This document shows, one piece after another, positions 24,396 to 35,500 of a stretch of DNA of 64,000 bases (position 1 is the first letter of the stretch; every line of letters starts with the position of its first letter). Both the position numbers and the translations under genes were made by a program. The notes beneath the pieces are model-generated. The model searched no databases and was not told the origin of the DNA. It worked only from the letters and a program-made list of their open reading frames with translations. The stretch is from contig ML058387.1 in NCBI GenBank assembly GCA_003013855.2, positions 186,001 to 250,000 on the forward strand. The letters run 5' to 3'. The stretch comes from Liriodendron chinense. Taxonomy: Eukaryota > Streptophyta > Magnoliopsida > Magnoliales > Magnoliaceae.

Positions 24396-27300
24396 CTAGG
24401 ACAGCATTCCTTTAAGGACGAGGAATTGCTTAGGGGAGTATCGCCTGAAAAGATGGAAGGCTGAGATTGAAGAAACAACAGCCGTCGATAGTGTGGCCAG
24501 GAGAGCACAGACGAGTCCACCTGCGATTTGATCACAGAATCGGGTGTATATGGGACACAGCTTCATCCATTTGAAATGGCTCGCTCCCGTGATTGCTAGA
24601 AACGAGGCCTGTGCTGCTGCTGAGGTGGCAGCGAAGCTAACGTACGCCACCGTCTGTTCAACACTCACCCACCAAAAGGACACAGTAAATCAGTACACAT
24701 GCATGTGTGGAAGAATAAAACTAAAAGAGAAAAAAAATTCATACTCTGGGAGAGTGTGATGGATGATACGCAGGCACTTAGAAATTGCTTGGTATTCATA
24801 TAATCAATTAAATAAAACCGTCCAAATTATTGGACCCAGTTTAGATGTATCACGAACCACAGATCAAGATTATTTAATAATCTAAATGTCGGATTGGTAT
24901 ATATTTATTGGACGGTTGAAAATGAAAGATATCCAATGGTCCTATTCATCGTCCAACTCCAGGAAGTGGATTGCGTCCTGCCCGGTTCTGTGGGGCCCAC
25001 TGTGATGTATGGGATTTATCTATGCCGTTCATCCAATTTTACAGATCATTTTATGTTACTGAACCAAAAAATGAGGCGGATCCAAGCCTCAGGTGGACCA
25101 CACCACAGGTGCAACGGTCATAATCATGATGTTAATTTTCCATCCAACTTGTTCATAAGGTCACACAAACCTGAATGAATGGAAAACACAAAGCTTGATA
25201 AAAAACTTCTGTGGCCCCAAGAAGTTTTCAACGGTGAGTGTTCAATCCCCATTGTATAAACCACTTAAGCCTTGGATCTGCCTCATTTTTTTTGGCTTAT
25301 TCCTAAAATGATATATAAAAATGGATGAACGGGTGGATAAAACCCATACATCAAGGTGGGTCTCACAGAGCCCTGCGTGAATGAGATTCTTTCCATGTGT
25401 CACAATCAACGGTGGGATTGTACAGATGAACTGTCTCGATCATCACATTTAAATGTAGACTGGTGGGCCAGCCTCGTCAGAATTTCCAAAAAGCCTTTAA
25501 TAGGATTTGAAAAGGACCCAAAACCACATTACTTACAGTACCAGTGTTTCGGTTCGAAGTCACCATCTTTCAATTAAGGAGCTCATCCGTTCCAGTATTT
25601 TTCCTATTTTGGTGGTCCCACCACAAATTATTTTATGGAAACGGATTGGGTATTGAGTAAACTCTGTGGGGTCCACCATGATTTATGTATTTCAACCACT
25701 CCGTTCATCCATTTTAACGGATAATTTTGTGGCTTAAGATAAAAAAATGAAGCATATAAAATTCTTAAGTGGATCACACCACAAGGAAACAATGCGAATT
25801 GAACCTGTAACATTGAAAAATTCTTAGGGGCCACGGAAGTTTTGGATCAAGCTAATATTTGTTTTTTCCCTTCATCAATGTATTTGTGATCTTGTGAACA
25901 GGTTGGATGACAAATAAACATCACTGCGGGCACTAGAAAGGTTTCAACGGTGGAAATCATTATACCCACTTTTTCTTGTGGTATGGTCCACCCGAGTTTT
26001 GGATATGCTTCAATTTTGTTTTCAACCCCTTAAATAATCTGAAAATTTGGATGGACGGTGTAGATAAACTACATACATTTACAGTGGGCCCAACTAATTT
26101 TACTCAGGACACAATCCGATTTCCTATTTTATTATTTTGATGGGTGGGCCCCACGTCTGATGGAAAAGACGGGTGTCTCGTGTCTCCACAGTGGCCCTGG
26201 CCTGATGGACTTTTTTTTTTTTTTTTAACACGACCTGGCCCATACACTTGAACCCAAACATAACCCGACCCGAACCCGACCCGGCCCAACCGAAAGCACC
26301 CAAAGGTGCTGCTGGTGTGTCTCAAACCTGAGACCAGCTGGTTGATAAACTCCGACTCAACCAGCTGGGCTACGGGACCTTCCACAAAGTCAATTATGAC
26401 TTGTGTTTGCTTATTTTGGTGCTTGAGGTCATCGTTGTTCGGTTTAAATCGATCCGTGCATTAAGTTTTGACACGCTCGCACACACATTATACGCATGGC
26501 CGAAAAATGGAGGGCAACAACAATCAACTAATTAGTTTTCACAATTGATGCCAATCACTTATATTCATATGCAACTTTGACTATCATGTGTAAAGGCTGC
26601 ATATAAAGAAACCATGTGGATAAAAATACATGCATCAACATGGGACCTACATATATAATGGATTTCAAAATTCATCAAAAATATCATTATATATCTGTAC
26701 GTAGAAATTGGATGATATAATACCTAAAGTAATCCAATCCTCTTATCTTTCCCAAACGAAGGATGAAATTTACTTTAGACCAAACAAGGCAATTCCACAA
26801 TGGCTGCATGTAGAGTCAACACATGTCTTCTCTACCTGAATGTAAATTTTGGGGAGCGAATCGCCTGTGCTCCCTGTTGTTAGAAGTGTACGGCCCACAA
26901 AAGATGCCCCAACAAATCTGCTATGTCCATCAATTTTTGCAAACCATATTAAGCTAGGAATGACCTTAATAGGACAGGAATCTAAAAATCAGGTACACAA
27001 AAGATGCCCTGACAAATCCACTATATCCATCAATTTTGCAAACCATAATAGGAATGACCATAATAAAACAGGAATCTAAAATTCAGGTAGATCCAAAACT
27101 CACGTGGGCCAAATGCCGATCATTGGAAACTTTGTGGGGGCCGCAGAAGTTTAGTTTTCCATCAGGATGATATTTGTGCCCACAGTTTATCAGAGTGGTA
27201 ATAACCCTATGAACGGTTTGGATGGCATATAAACATAATGGTTACCTCAGGAAGGTCTCAAACGGTGGACGTTTTCATTCCCACTGTTTCATTTGGTGTA

Positions 27301-28688
27301 GCTCACATGAGTTTTGGATCTGCCTGATTTTTGTATTACTGTCCAATTTTGGTCTTGCCAAACTAAAGGACGGAGTGGATTTGTCACATGCATCTCTGTG
27401 GGCCCCACACCCTTTCCAACGACATGGGCCACAGGAATATCTTTGTGCCCGCGTGCACAGGCAATCCGCTCCCCAATTTCCAAGGCTAACTGTCACGGAA
27501 ACCAAATTCATAAAGAAAGTCACTTTCCAAGGCTTTGTTTTGTTTTCAAAAGAGATTTCATTTTCAAGGCTTTCCGTGTTCCCCATTCTCCAGTAAATTA
27601 TTAGGAGGTCCATAGGACTACCAATCTGGATGTCCTCCATAAAATGACCGAAGAAAGGAACATGAGAACTATCTCACATATCATTTCGTTAATTAGTTGT
27701 TTAACCAGTTCACTTCAAACCATGGGTGGAACCATTCATATCGCCGGCTCGACCTTTTGCACCATTTTTCAAAATCTTGGTGCAAATCACATTAGAGAAA
27801 ATATAGGACACTTTTAATAAATTTTTATACAAAAAAAAAATAATAAATAAATAACCATAGTGCTCAATGATCATATCATATCACTCTCATGTAATTTTCA
27901 ACATGTCATGTGCATATGGCATCCAATCCATCCAACAAGTTGGCCCCACTGTAAGGATCAACTTTTGCAAATATCAGTCCCATTCAATCATCAAGCGGAC
28001 CACACACTTATATTTTTCTATTTATCAGCCGCTATACATTATTTTATTTGGTGTGTCTCACTTGATGAGTCAATGGGGTCGCAGAAGATGATCATCATGG
28101 TGTGGCCAACCTATTGGACGGTTGGATACTGAGCACACATGATGAGTTGAAAATTATCCGCTAGGTGGATGGTAACTTATCATCCAACCCAGTTGGATGT
28201 GAACATTTCTCCCATCTTAAAAACCCAAAAAAAAAAATAATAATAATAATAATAAAATGGGCCCACCAGCTAATATACACCATACCTGGTCTGAAATGAA
28301 ACAAAGCCATGCCAGATTGTTGTGACACTCACTTGGGTTTTGCTTAAACCGAGCAAAAACCATACACTTGCATAGCTGAATGAAATGGTAGCCCGCGACG
28401 ACAGCTTCTACAATCACCAAAATCCTGACAAAAAACAAAACAAAAACCCATCATGGATATACACCAAACTCACGGTGTATAGCTTAGTGGACCATCCAAC
28501 ACAAAGGAAAGGAGTACTATTGCTTACGAGAGAGCTCGCACGTCGTTGTGGGTGGCTTCTCTCTCTATAGAGAAGAAGATTGGTTTGGTTTGAGTGTCAA
28601 ACCCAACAAGACAAGCACTCGAAATTGCTAGAAATAAGGAGAAGAGCCTCAGAAAACCTTCTACCTTCAAAAGCCTTATTTTCTCCAT
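24396..28688 (-). CDS. CASP-like membrane protein, CASPL2 type (complete, 185 aa, 3 exons)
   Basis: CASP-like proteins are four-helix plasma-membrane proteins of the MARVEL-related family, relatives of the Casparian strip scaffold. Exons on the minus strand are 28688-28528 (start ATG 28688-28686), 28424-28286 and 24653-24396 (stop). Introns are 103 bp and 3.6 kb, both GT..AG, and the phase-2 join TC|G encodes Ser. Visible blocks are a first hydrophobic helix (RLFSLFLAISSACLVGF), then the loop FDTQTKPIFFS, a second helix in exon 2 (LVIVEAVVAGYHFIQL), a third helix with DQTVAYVSFAATSAAAQAS across the exon 2/3 join, a WMKLCPIYTRFC loop, and a last helix followed by SISAFHLFRRYSPKQF. The loop and tail agree best with the CASPL2C/2D group as I remember it. 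Length is normal for the family. The start is the first in-frame ATG before helix 1. The large intron 2 carries several foldback repeats and a SINE. Confidence 0.9.
24955..25385. mobile_element. GGGCCCAC foldback element, copy H
   Basis: Left CTGTGGGGCCCACTGTGATG, right AGGTGGGTCTCACAGAG. It lies in the CASPL intron 2. Inner boxes GGTGGACCACACCACAGG are present. Confidence 0.75.
25638..26120. mobile_element. GGGCCCAC foldback element, copy I (both termini intact)
   Basis: Termini CGGATTGGGTATTGAGTAAA and TTTTACTCAGGACACAATCCG are inverted. It is about 480 bp with no coding capacity, and is useful for defining the family ends. It lies in the CASPL intron 2. Confidence 0.8.
26211..26387 (-). 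mobile_element. Second tRNA-like SINE type
   Basis: The minus strand begins GGTCCCGTAGCCCAGCTGG (A-box-like) with a B-box-like GGTTTGAGAC about 40 bp on. It ends in a GGCCGGGTCGGG-rich stretch and an A tail of about 15 (the T run at 26211-26226 on +). It lies in the CASPL intron 2. Confidence 0.6.
26850..27478. mobile_element. GGGCCCAC foldback element, copy B, with internal duplication
   Basis: Same subfamily as copy A: ends GCGAATCGCCTGTGC and GCACAGGCAATCCGC. About 90 bp around CATCAATTTTTGCAAACCAT is duplicated inside the left arm. Confidence 0.7.
27885..28165. mobile_element. Short foldback element in CASPL intron 2
   Basis: The outer segments TTTTCAACATGTCATGTG and CACACATGATGAGTTGAAAA are inverted, with CCAACAAGTTGGCCCCACTG opposite TGGTGTGGCCAACC. 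It ends about 120 bp from the exon 2 donor. Confidence 0.6.
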
Positions 28689-29439
28689 TTTGTGAGTGCA
28701 GATGGATGGAACTTTCTTCTCTTCTCACGCTGATATGGGCAGGTGTTATAAGTGCTAGAGCTGGATTACATTGTCGGCGTGGCAACTCATCCACCACTCA
28801 CACTCATCTGAGCGGTTCAAATCGTGGGGCCCATCCGGGTGGAAAATGGGTTGGGAATAATGTTGATGCTCGATGCTTCCGATGCATCCTTTAGAACTTG
28901 GACTGCTAACTACATTCATTTTGTTGTGAGTAATGTCATGTTACGTCTCCTGTCCTGCTTGCTGACAGAGCGTTCTCTTTCCCCTCATTTTTTTTTATTA
29001 TATTTGAATAAATCTTAGAACATAGTTCAACACACTTGGTAAGAGTTTATGTTGAGTAAAGGCTTATATTACCTTTTTAACTCTCATCCTATGCATTGTG
29101 AAACTAATTTCTTCTTTTCACAAAAGACAAAATTAGGCCAAAAGCACTTTACTTTAACCAAAAAAAAAAAAAAAACAACCTTATATAATTGAAATACACA
29201 TAGCACATAACCCTTTACTTTCTAAGTTGAAGATGGAAGAATGGTTTATATATTTTCATTATGTATAGCTCTAAATTTTTATATAGAGAATAAATTGCCT
29301 AAAAAAGAAGATTATAAGAAAATTAAATATATTCTAAATTAATTACAATCTAATTACATATTGACAAAAAAAATGAATATATCAAAATTATATCTTTTTT
29401 AATACCTTCTCATTTTGAAGGGTTTTTTTTTTTTTTTTT

Positions 29440-29710
29440 TTCAAAGAGTAGTTTAGGTACGACTTTGCCAGATGTTCTCCTCTAGTGTAGTCTATATTAG
29501 AAAGAGCATAGGTAAATAGAGACATTCCATTTCTCTTCTTCCGGCTATTCATGGGTGAATTTTTTTTTGTATAAGAATGGTTGAGAGGTGGGTTTTGCAT
29601 TTTTTCCTTTTATTTTAGTGAAAAAGAAAGTTTTATATTACAATATTACTACCCATGTACATAAACATATTGCCAACCATATATATAAGTTTCTGTTGTT
29701 AGGCTTAATG
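29440..29710 (+). repeat. Diverged solo LTR remnant related to the Copia at 13.9 kb
   Basis: Aligns by eye to the 13944-14371 LTR: AGAGCATAGGTA.ATAGAGA, TTTTAGTGAA.AAGAAAG..T and ATATTGCCAACCAT occur in the same order and spacing. No internal element is next to it. Confidence 0.45.
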
Positions 29711-31180
29711 TGAAATACTGGATCATTTATCCATCAATTATAAAGATCATAATTTAGATGTGAATTGATAAATAAATGAATTTAGCCTTTTGTACATGGC
29801 CTTTTGGCTTCGTACCCCACACCTTTTATTAAAAACTTTTTAATGGCACATAGTTTTTGCTCACGTGGGTTTGAGGCCAAAACATATATTTATAGAGGAG
29901 GGCTTTGGGGACCCATCACAACTACTTCTCCCTCAGGAATTTCCAATCTAGATAGAGACCATATCCAACTGAAGTGGGTGTGATAGTAATACAGTCTAAG
30001 AGCACCACTCCATTATATATTTGAATGGATCACAACTATAATGGGGCCCACTAGTATGCTCAATTTAAATATCCAACCGTCAAATTATCCAAACCATTGA
30101 TCACGTGCGGCCCACGTTCTTATTTTTTATTTGGCCCCTAACTTTCTTGTTTGCCCATTTTCTTTTTGTGGTTTGGTTGTGGGGGTGTTTTTCCACAATA
30201 CAATTGACCGTCCATTAGATGGCAAAAAATTGAATGGTTACGATCATCCAATTAGGTTGATTTGGTAGGTTCATATTAGCATGCATGCTTGCAAGGTGGA
30301 TGAGTTACAGTTGCGAAGCTAGTGATAAAAAAGCATATTACCGTCAAAAGAATCGGACAAGATCTAACGGTGCGATTTTTGCATGGTGGCTTCCAAATTC
30401 GAATAGTCAAATATTGTGCGCAGATAGTTCTGGTTTGATGTTTGGATTCTCTTATTCTGATAGTTCCTACTCTTGCACTATGGTATTATTCATCTGTCAT
30501 GCATTTTAAGTCAGAATGAACGGTCCACATTGTGGAATCCACTTTTGATTGAAAGATCCTAACATCTGGTTTAATCTAGACCGTTGAATGTTTTTCTCTT
30601 TTTCACCATCCATTAGATGTCAGCCAACAGGTAATCAGGACATCGTGCAATTGTTGCTTTATCATCCGGCTAAAGTGGCTCCCATGAATTCTACGGTTAA
30701 TATTAAAAGTCAACCTTACCTGGCGGACGATTTCGGTGTGCTCGTGTATGAAATCATCACCCTGTGCCGGAGCATCAAAGTTCTTGTCTTAACCTGTAAA
30801 TAGAACGCCACATGGACAGTCCACATCATCAATCGCAGCAATTCATTCACTCCAACTACTCTTTTTAACTACATATGCCATCGTGAAAAAATCACAGTGA
30901 TCAGATTGGACGATCCTAACTGCCCAATCGATGCCATGCAAAATTGACAGTTATTCTTTGCTGAAAATAGGTCTGGTGCATTCATTTGGTATGCCTCACC
31001 GTTGGGGCATCCATTATGATCATCCACATGCTAGCTGCCTGATATATATATAACTTAAAAAAATTAGCAGCTATAAACAGAGAAGGCCAAAGTTCAACGG
31101 TTAAGATCATCCCATCACTGTGATTTTAGTATACTACTGGGTTAGGTAGGTTGGGTGATAATTCTAGGGCAGCTGAGGTG
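29710..31180. other. Intergenic stretch without recognised gene
   Basis: AT-rich DNA between the CASPL gene and the bL28m gene. It contains many GATC.TAAC / ATCCAACCGTC-type motifs that look like worn repeat DNA. Short open frames lack family resemblance. A possible CASPL first exon here was tested and dropped. Confidence 0.5.
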
Positions 31181-31189
31181 AATGACATT

Positions 31190-31625
31190 GGGTCCTCCCA
31201 CCAGCATGGAATCACGTGGCCCCATCATCTATTACCAGGTGAACTATACAAATGGGAAACAGTGGTGATTGACCATTAATTGGCTACAAAAGTTTTGGAT
31301 CAAGCTGATATTTGTTTTTTTGTCCCTTCATCCAAGCTCATGTGACCTTATCAAGGGATAGGATAGAAAATAAATACTAGGGAAACATTAAGGTACGCCC
31401 TAAGAAGTTTTTAATGGTAGGGCATTCAATCACCACTGTTTCCTAGAGTAAGGTCCACCTGAGATTTGGATCTTCTTCATTTTTGAGATTTGGAGCTTCT
31501 TCATTTTTTAGATTTGGAGCTTCTTCATTTTTGGGATCATGCCCTAAAATGATCTAGAAAAATGGATGGACAGCATGCATGCATACAGAATATACACATC
31601 AAGGTGGGCCCCAAAATAAAGGCCG
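31190..31625. mobile_element. GGGCCCAC foldback element, copy J (left end worn)
   Basis: Family boxes AAGTTTTGGATCAAGCTG and AAGGTCCACCTGAG. A motif of about 29 bp around GAGATTTGG..CTTCTTCATTTTT is repeated three times in tandem (31459-31545). The right end is AAGGTGGGCCCC. Confidence 0.7.
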
Positions 31626-31629
31626 CGCC

Positions 31630-32526
31630 ATCTTGGGTGAGGCTGGGGTCTCCACCTAATCCACTCCACATTTGTGGATGGTGCCCCCAAATATCTCAAG
31701 AGAAAAAATCATAACCACTCATTCTGCAACCTATAAAAAGATGGTGGACAATCATAACCTTCCAGTTTGTAGCCACAAATAGGTTCCCCAGAAATACAGA
31801 AACTGTCCATATTTCAACTGAAAAAAAGAAAAAAAAAAAAAAAAAAAAAAGTCCCAAGATTAGTCGCTATTGTCATCCAATCATAGATAGTTTTGGGGCA
31901 TGGTCTATCCATGGTAGGGTAGAAAGAAGGATCGCAATGGCAGTCTGGATTACTGAACCATGGTCCCCACTTGTTAGAACTGAGAGCCAATTAGCCAATG
32001 TATACAATACAAGCCCCAGGTCGAGGATTGCATCCTTCACACTATATGGGATGATTGCTTGGTTGAACCAATGACCGTGGCCCATCAGCCCATCCCAGGT
32101 GTGGCCCACCAGGTAGATAATTTAGTTCATCGAAGGTCCATTGTCAATTGAAAAGAAAACTCTTTTCCTGAGTATGCAATTCTACTGAGGAAATGTACAA
32201 TGTTTGGCCACAACTGGCATTTTATTTTTCAGGCCAGGCCTCCAGACCACACAAAGGGGCCCCACCCTACAGTGATTAGGAGTCTGATTTGGACAGCCCC
32301 ACCATTAATGGGCCACAACATCACACTCGATGTTTCAATTTCATCAGCAAAATATGAATCCTCCCCAGGAAGGAATGGCCATGAGCTCTCCAAATGACAA
32401 AACAATGGCCCAGCCCTTGCCATGCCAAGGTCCATCTTGCCATCTCCCACTATAAGAAAAGACAGAAATAACCAACAGAAAAGAATGGCAAAATGCAAAA
32501 GAAAATGGAGAAGCCAAGGGCGAAAA
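31630..32526. other. bL28m downstream flank
   Basis: Repeat-like DNA. A stretch at 31885-31975 with CCATGGTAGGG and ACCATGG resembles 11.47-11.53 kb. The last roughly 100 bp next to the stop are probably the bL28m 3' UTR. Confidence 0.4.
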
Positions 32527-35500
32527 CTAGGCAGCCGCAGCCTCTAGCTCAGCTGGCTTCTCATCATCCGCCGGTTCATCACCTTCATTCCCTTCATTGA
32601 TCTGCTTGTGATTCCCCGACGCTTCGCTGGCCTTCCTCCGGGCTTCCCTTCGAAACTCCCTTTTAGCGATTTTCAGTTGTTTGAACCCCTCCTCGAGCTT
32701 GGCCTCCTCCTCTGGCGGGAAGAACCCCACCTCCATCATCCCAAGCTCTTCATACATCTTCTCAATCTTCGCCTTCCAAAATAAGCCCATCTCAGTGTCC
32801 ATCTTGTGGTAGGGAGTCTTCAACAAGTACTCGTCGATCCCACCTGCTTTGTCGATGCAGCGGAGGGCATACGTGGTCACCTTGACACGGATGTGTCGGT
32901 CGAGTATGTAACTGAAGAGGCGCTTCTCTTGTACGTTCGGCTTCCAAGTTCGCCTTGACCTATGAATACCACAAGCGGATTCTTTTGGGTTATGTGATTC
33001 TGACGGCATCCAGAACTTTAAAGAGAGCAAATATTTCATTGAAAAATTGTAGCCCAGATGGAGTTCCTTTTCTGGTGGAACATTTTTAGGGATGCAAATG
33101 GGTCAGGTTGACCAAATGGGTCGTTGGACCTAACGTCCCAACCTGATTAGTGGGCCTGTGTCCAATTTAAACCCATGTGGTGGATCTGAGTCCAAAAGTT
33201 CAACCTGAATTTCTACATGGGCTGGTTCCTCTCAAAATCAACCCAAGCTGACCCAACCCAGACCCAATTTTTAAATGGATCTAATTTGGGCCATACACCG
33301 GACCGAACCCAGACCCAACAAAAAGTAGTTAATTGAGCATATGAGTTTTTCTTTTGGGCTAGACTACAACAATGGTTAACCACCTTTTTGTAAAAAGTGG
33401 TTATCCATCCACTAGTGATAAACTGCACTATGCAAATCACGGGCCATTGTTGATGGAGGAGATGTACCATAAATCACACCAATAGGACTACCATACCATC
33501 TTATTTTACTTCTTGAATTTGGACTGCTGGCCATTTTATTCTTTGGCATCAAAGTTTATACCCACCACCAATTAGATGGTTTGGAACCCGACCCATGTGA
33601 TAAATGGGTCGGGGTCAGGGTCCTGATTCCCAAACCTTTTTTTTTACAGACGCAATCACACCCCCACACACACCCATGCACTTACACCACAGTGGGATTT
33701 CACCACAATGGGTACTCGAACCCATGACCTCGTGTTGAAACTCTTGTGAGTCTGCCACCGGGACATAAGGACCCATCAAATAAAATAGGGGTTATGGCAA
33801 GTGCAATGCATGTGCAGAGAGTAGGGGATAGAAAAACGGAGAAAGAGACTAAGGGAGAGTGCAGTTACACATAAAGAGAGAAAAAGAGGGGTTTCAACGG
33901 TGAACGACCCATGCATAATCTTTGTGTTGGGACCCACTCAAGCTTTAAATTTGCTCCGTTTCTGGGCCACCATACTAACATGAGCTCACACAACAGAAGT
34001 GCGGTGTGCATGTTACAGAATCATCGCAGCGGACCCCACAGAGCCTTTCTTGCACGGGCTCCCTAATGCTATGCATTGAGCGGGGCTACAAGCAAAGAAG
34101 AGAAGGTGCGGGTACTCCTGGGAGGAGTTTAAAGAACAAAAATGCCTTCAGGTTGAAAGGCTACAACAAAGAAAAATAAGCTTTTTTTTTTCACTCCCCA
34201 TGACTAATTGCTTGCCATTTCTTAATAAAGTTGTCACCTTTCAAAAAATAAAAATGTCCAAAAGCTGCTCACGATATATGTAGTATAGATGGGTTGGCTA
34301 TGTTTTACTTGGCCTGACCCAGACTTGAACAAATATTAACGGGTTAGATCTAGGTCCAATTTTAGCCCAATTCTTAAATGGGTCATTGTTTGGGGGCTTC
34401 CCCTTGACCCAACCCATTTGCATCCCTAAACATGTCACACGCAAACAAGGTTGGAAAATTCGACTAAGGCGACTGGCTGAGATTCATATGATGCAAGGTT
34501 AGCAATCTGTAAAAGTACTTTAGCACATCTTTGTTCGAAAACAAACATGGTGTATTCGGACCATGTTTCAGAAGAAACCTTTAGAGGCCGCCCCCATTGA
34601 AAATGAAATCAATAGTTTAGCTCACTAGGTAGACCCTAACATGATGGGAGGTAAGACTTATGTGCATGTTTAGCCTTGATGCCACATAACAGGCCCAATC
34701 CAAAACTCAGGAGGGCCACACGATAGTGAACAGTGTAAATCATGCCTAAACCCTCCAAATTCATGTGATGTAGGCCAAATGACTTTTGAATAGTGTTGAC
34801 TTTTTAGGCATCACTTCATCCTCGTGAGGAAAGTCTGATGAATGGATTGGATGACATATAAACACCACTGTGGGCCCCACATACAACTAATGGTGGAGAT
34901 CCCCATCCCAACTATTGCCAATGTTGTAGGCCTACCCAAGTTTTGAATCAGCCCCGGTTTTTGGGGTTCCTAGATGTTCATAAGGCAATGCACATGATGG
35001 ACAGGGTGGACCTCATACATGTTATCCGCACGTGGCATTCAGTTAGCAGAAGGCATGCCCCCTTACACCTACGTGAGTCATGCTAGTGCGAAACTATTGA
35101 AAAATCATGGCATTTGAGGCGGCAGTAGACAGACTATTGCTTCTAACTCTTTCCCACTCGGTATTGATATTCTGCTCCACCCATGTGGGTCACAAAACAA
35201 GCAGGCTACCAGTTTAGGGGGATCAGATGCTCACAGCACCCAAACGAACCAAAAGAACACCACAAAAATAGTGACATCCTCCCAATTTTTAGTTACAGGA
35301 GTACTAGAAAACTATAAAGGGAGTATAATCTCAGAATGAATTGAGGATCCAATTTCCTCATTCATAGCTGTAAAAATACAACCTCAAAATGCCTGTAAAT
35401 CAAAACTCCACATATGAAATGAAGATCCAAATTCCTAACACTGGTGAATGTCCTATATTATCTGATGTCGCGGACATAGGGTCGTATATGAACCAACATT

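Larger units (their letters stand above)
33084..34427. mobile_element. hAT-like TIR element with GACCC-rich ends, in the bL28m intron
   Basis: Left TTAGGGATGCAAATGGGTC and right GACCCAACCCATTTGCATCC form terminal inverted repeats, followed inward by GGGTCNGGTT/AACCCNGACCC-rich subterminal DNA. It carries a SINE (33.64 kb) and a LINE tail (34.08 kb). It has no transposase. Confidence 0.65.

Noticed and set aside
30690..30870. Minus-strand open stretch with a phase-2 GT donor considered as the first CASPL exon
   Set aside because: The splice phase fitted, but the peptide has no CASP features. A far better exon 1 with FDTQTKPIFF and a hydrophobic helix lies at 28688-28528.
32960..33039. Apparent N-terminal extension of the L28 frame (MKYLLSLKFW...)
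   Set aside because: It is intron sequence read through the acceptor. The true exon 1 at 43810-43614 joins in phase and completes the L28 signature.
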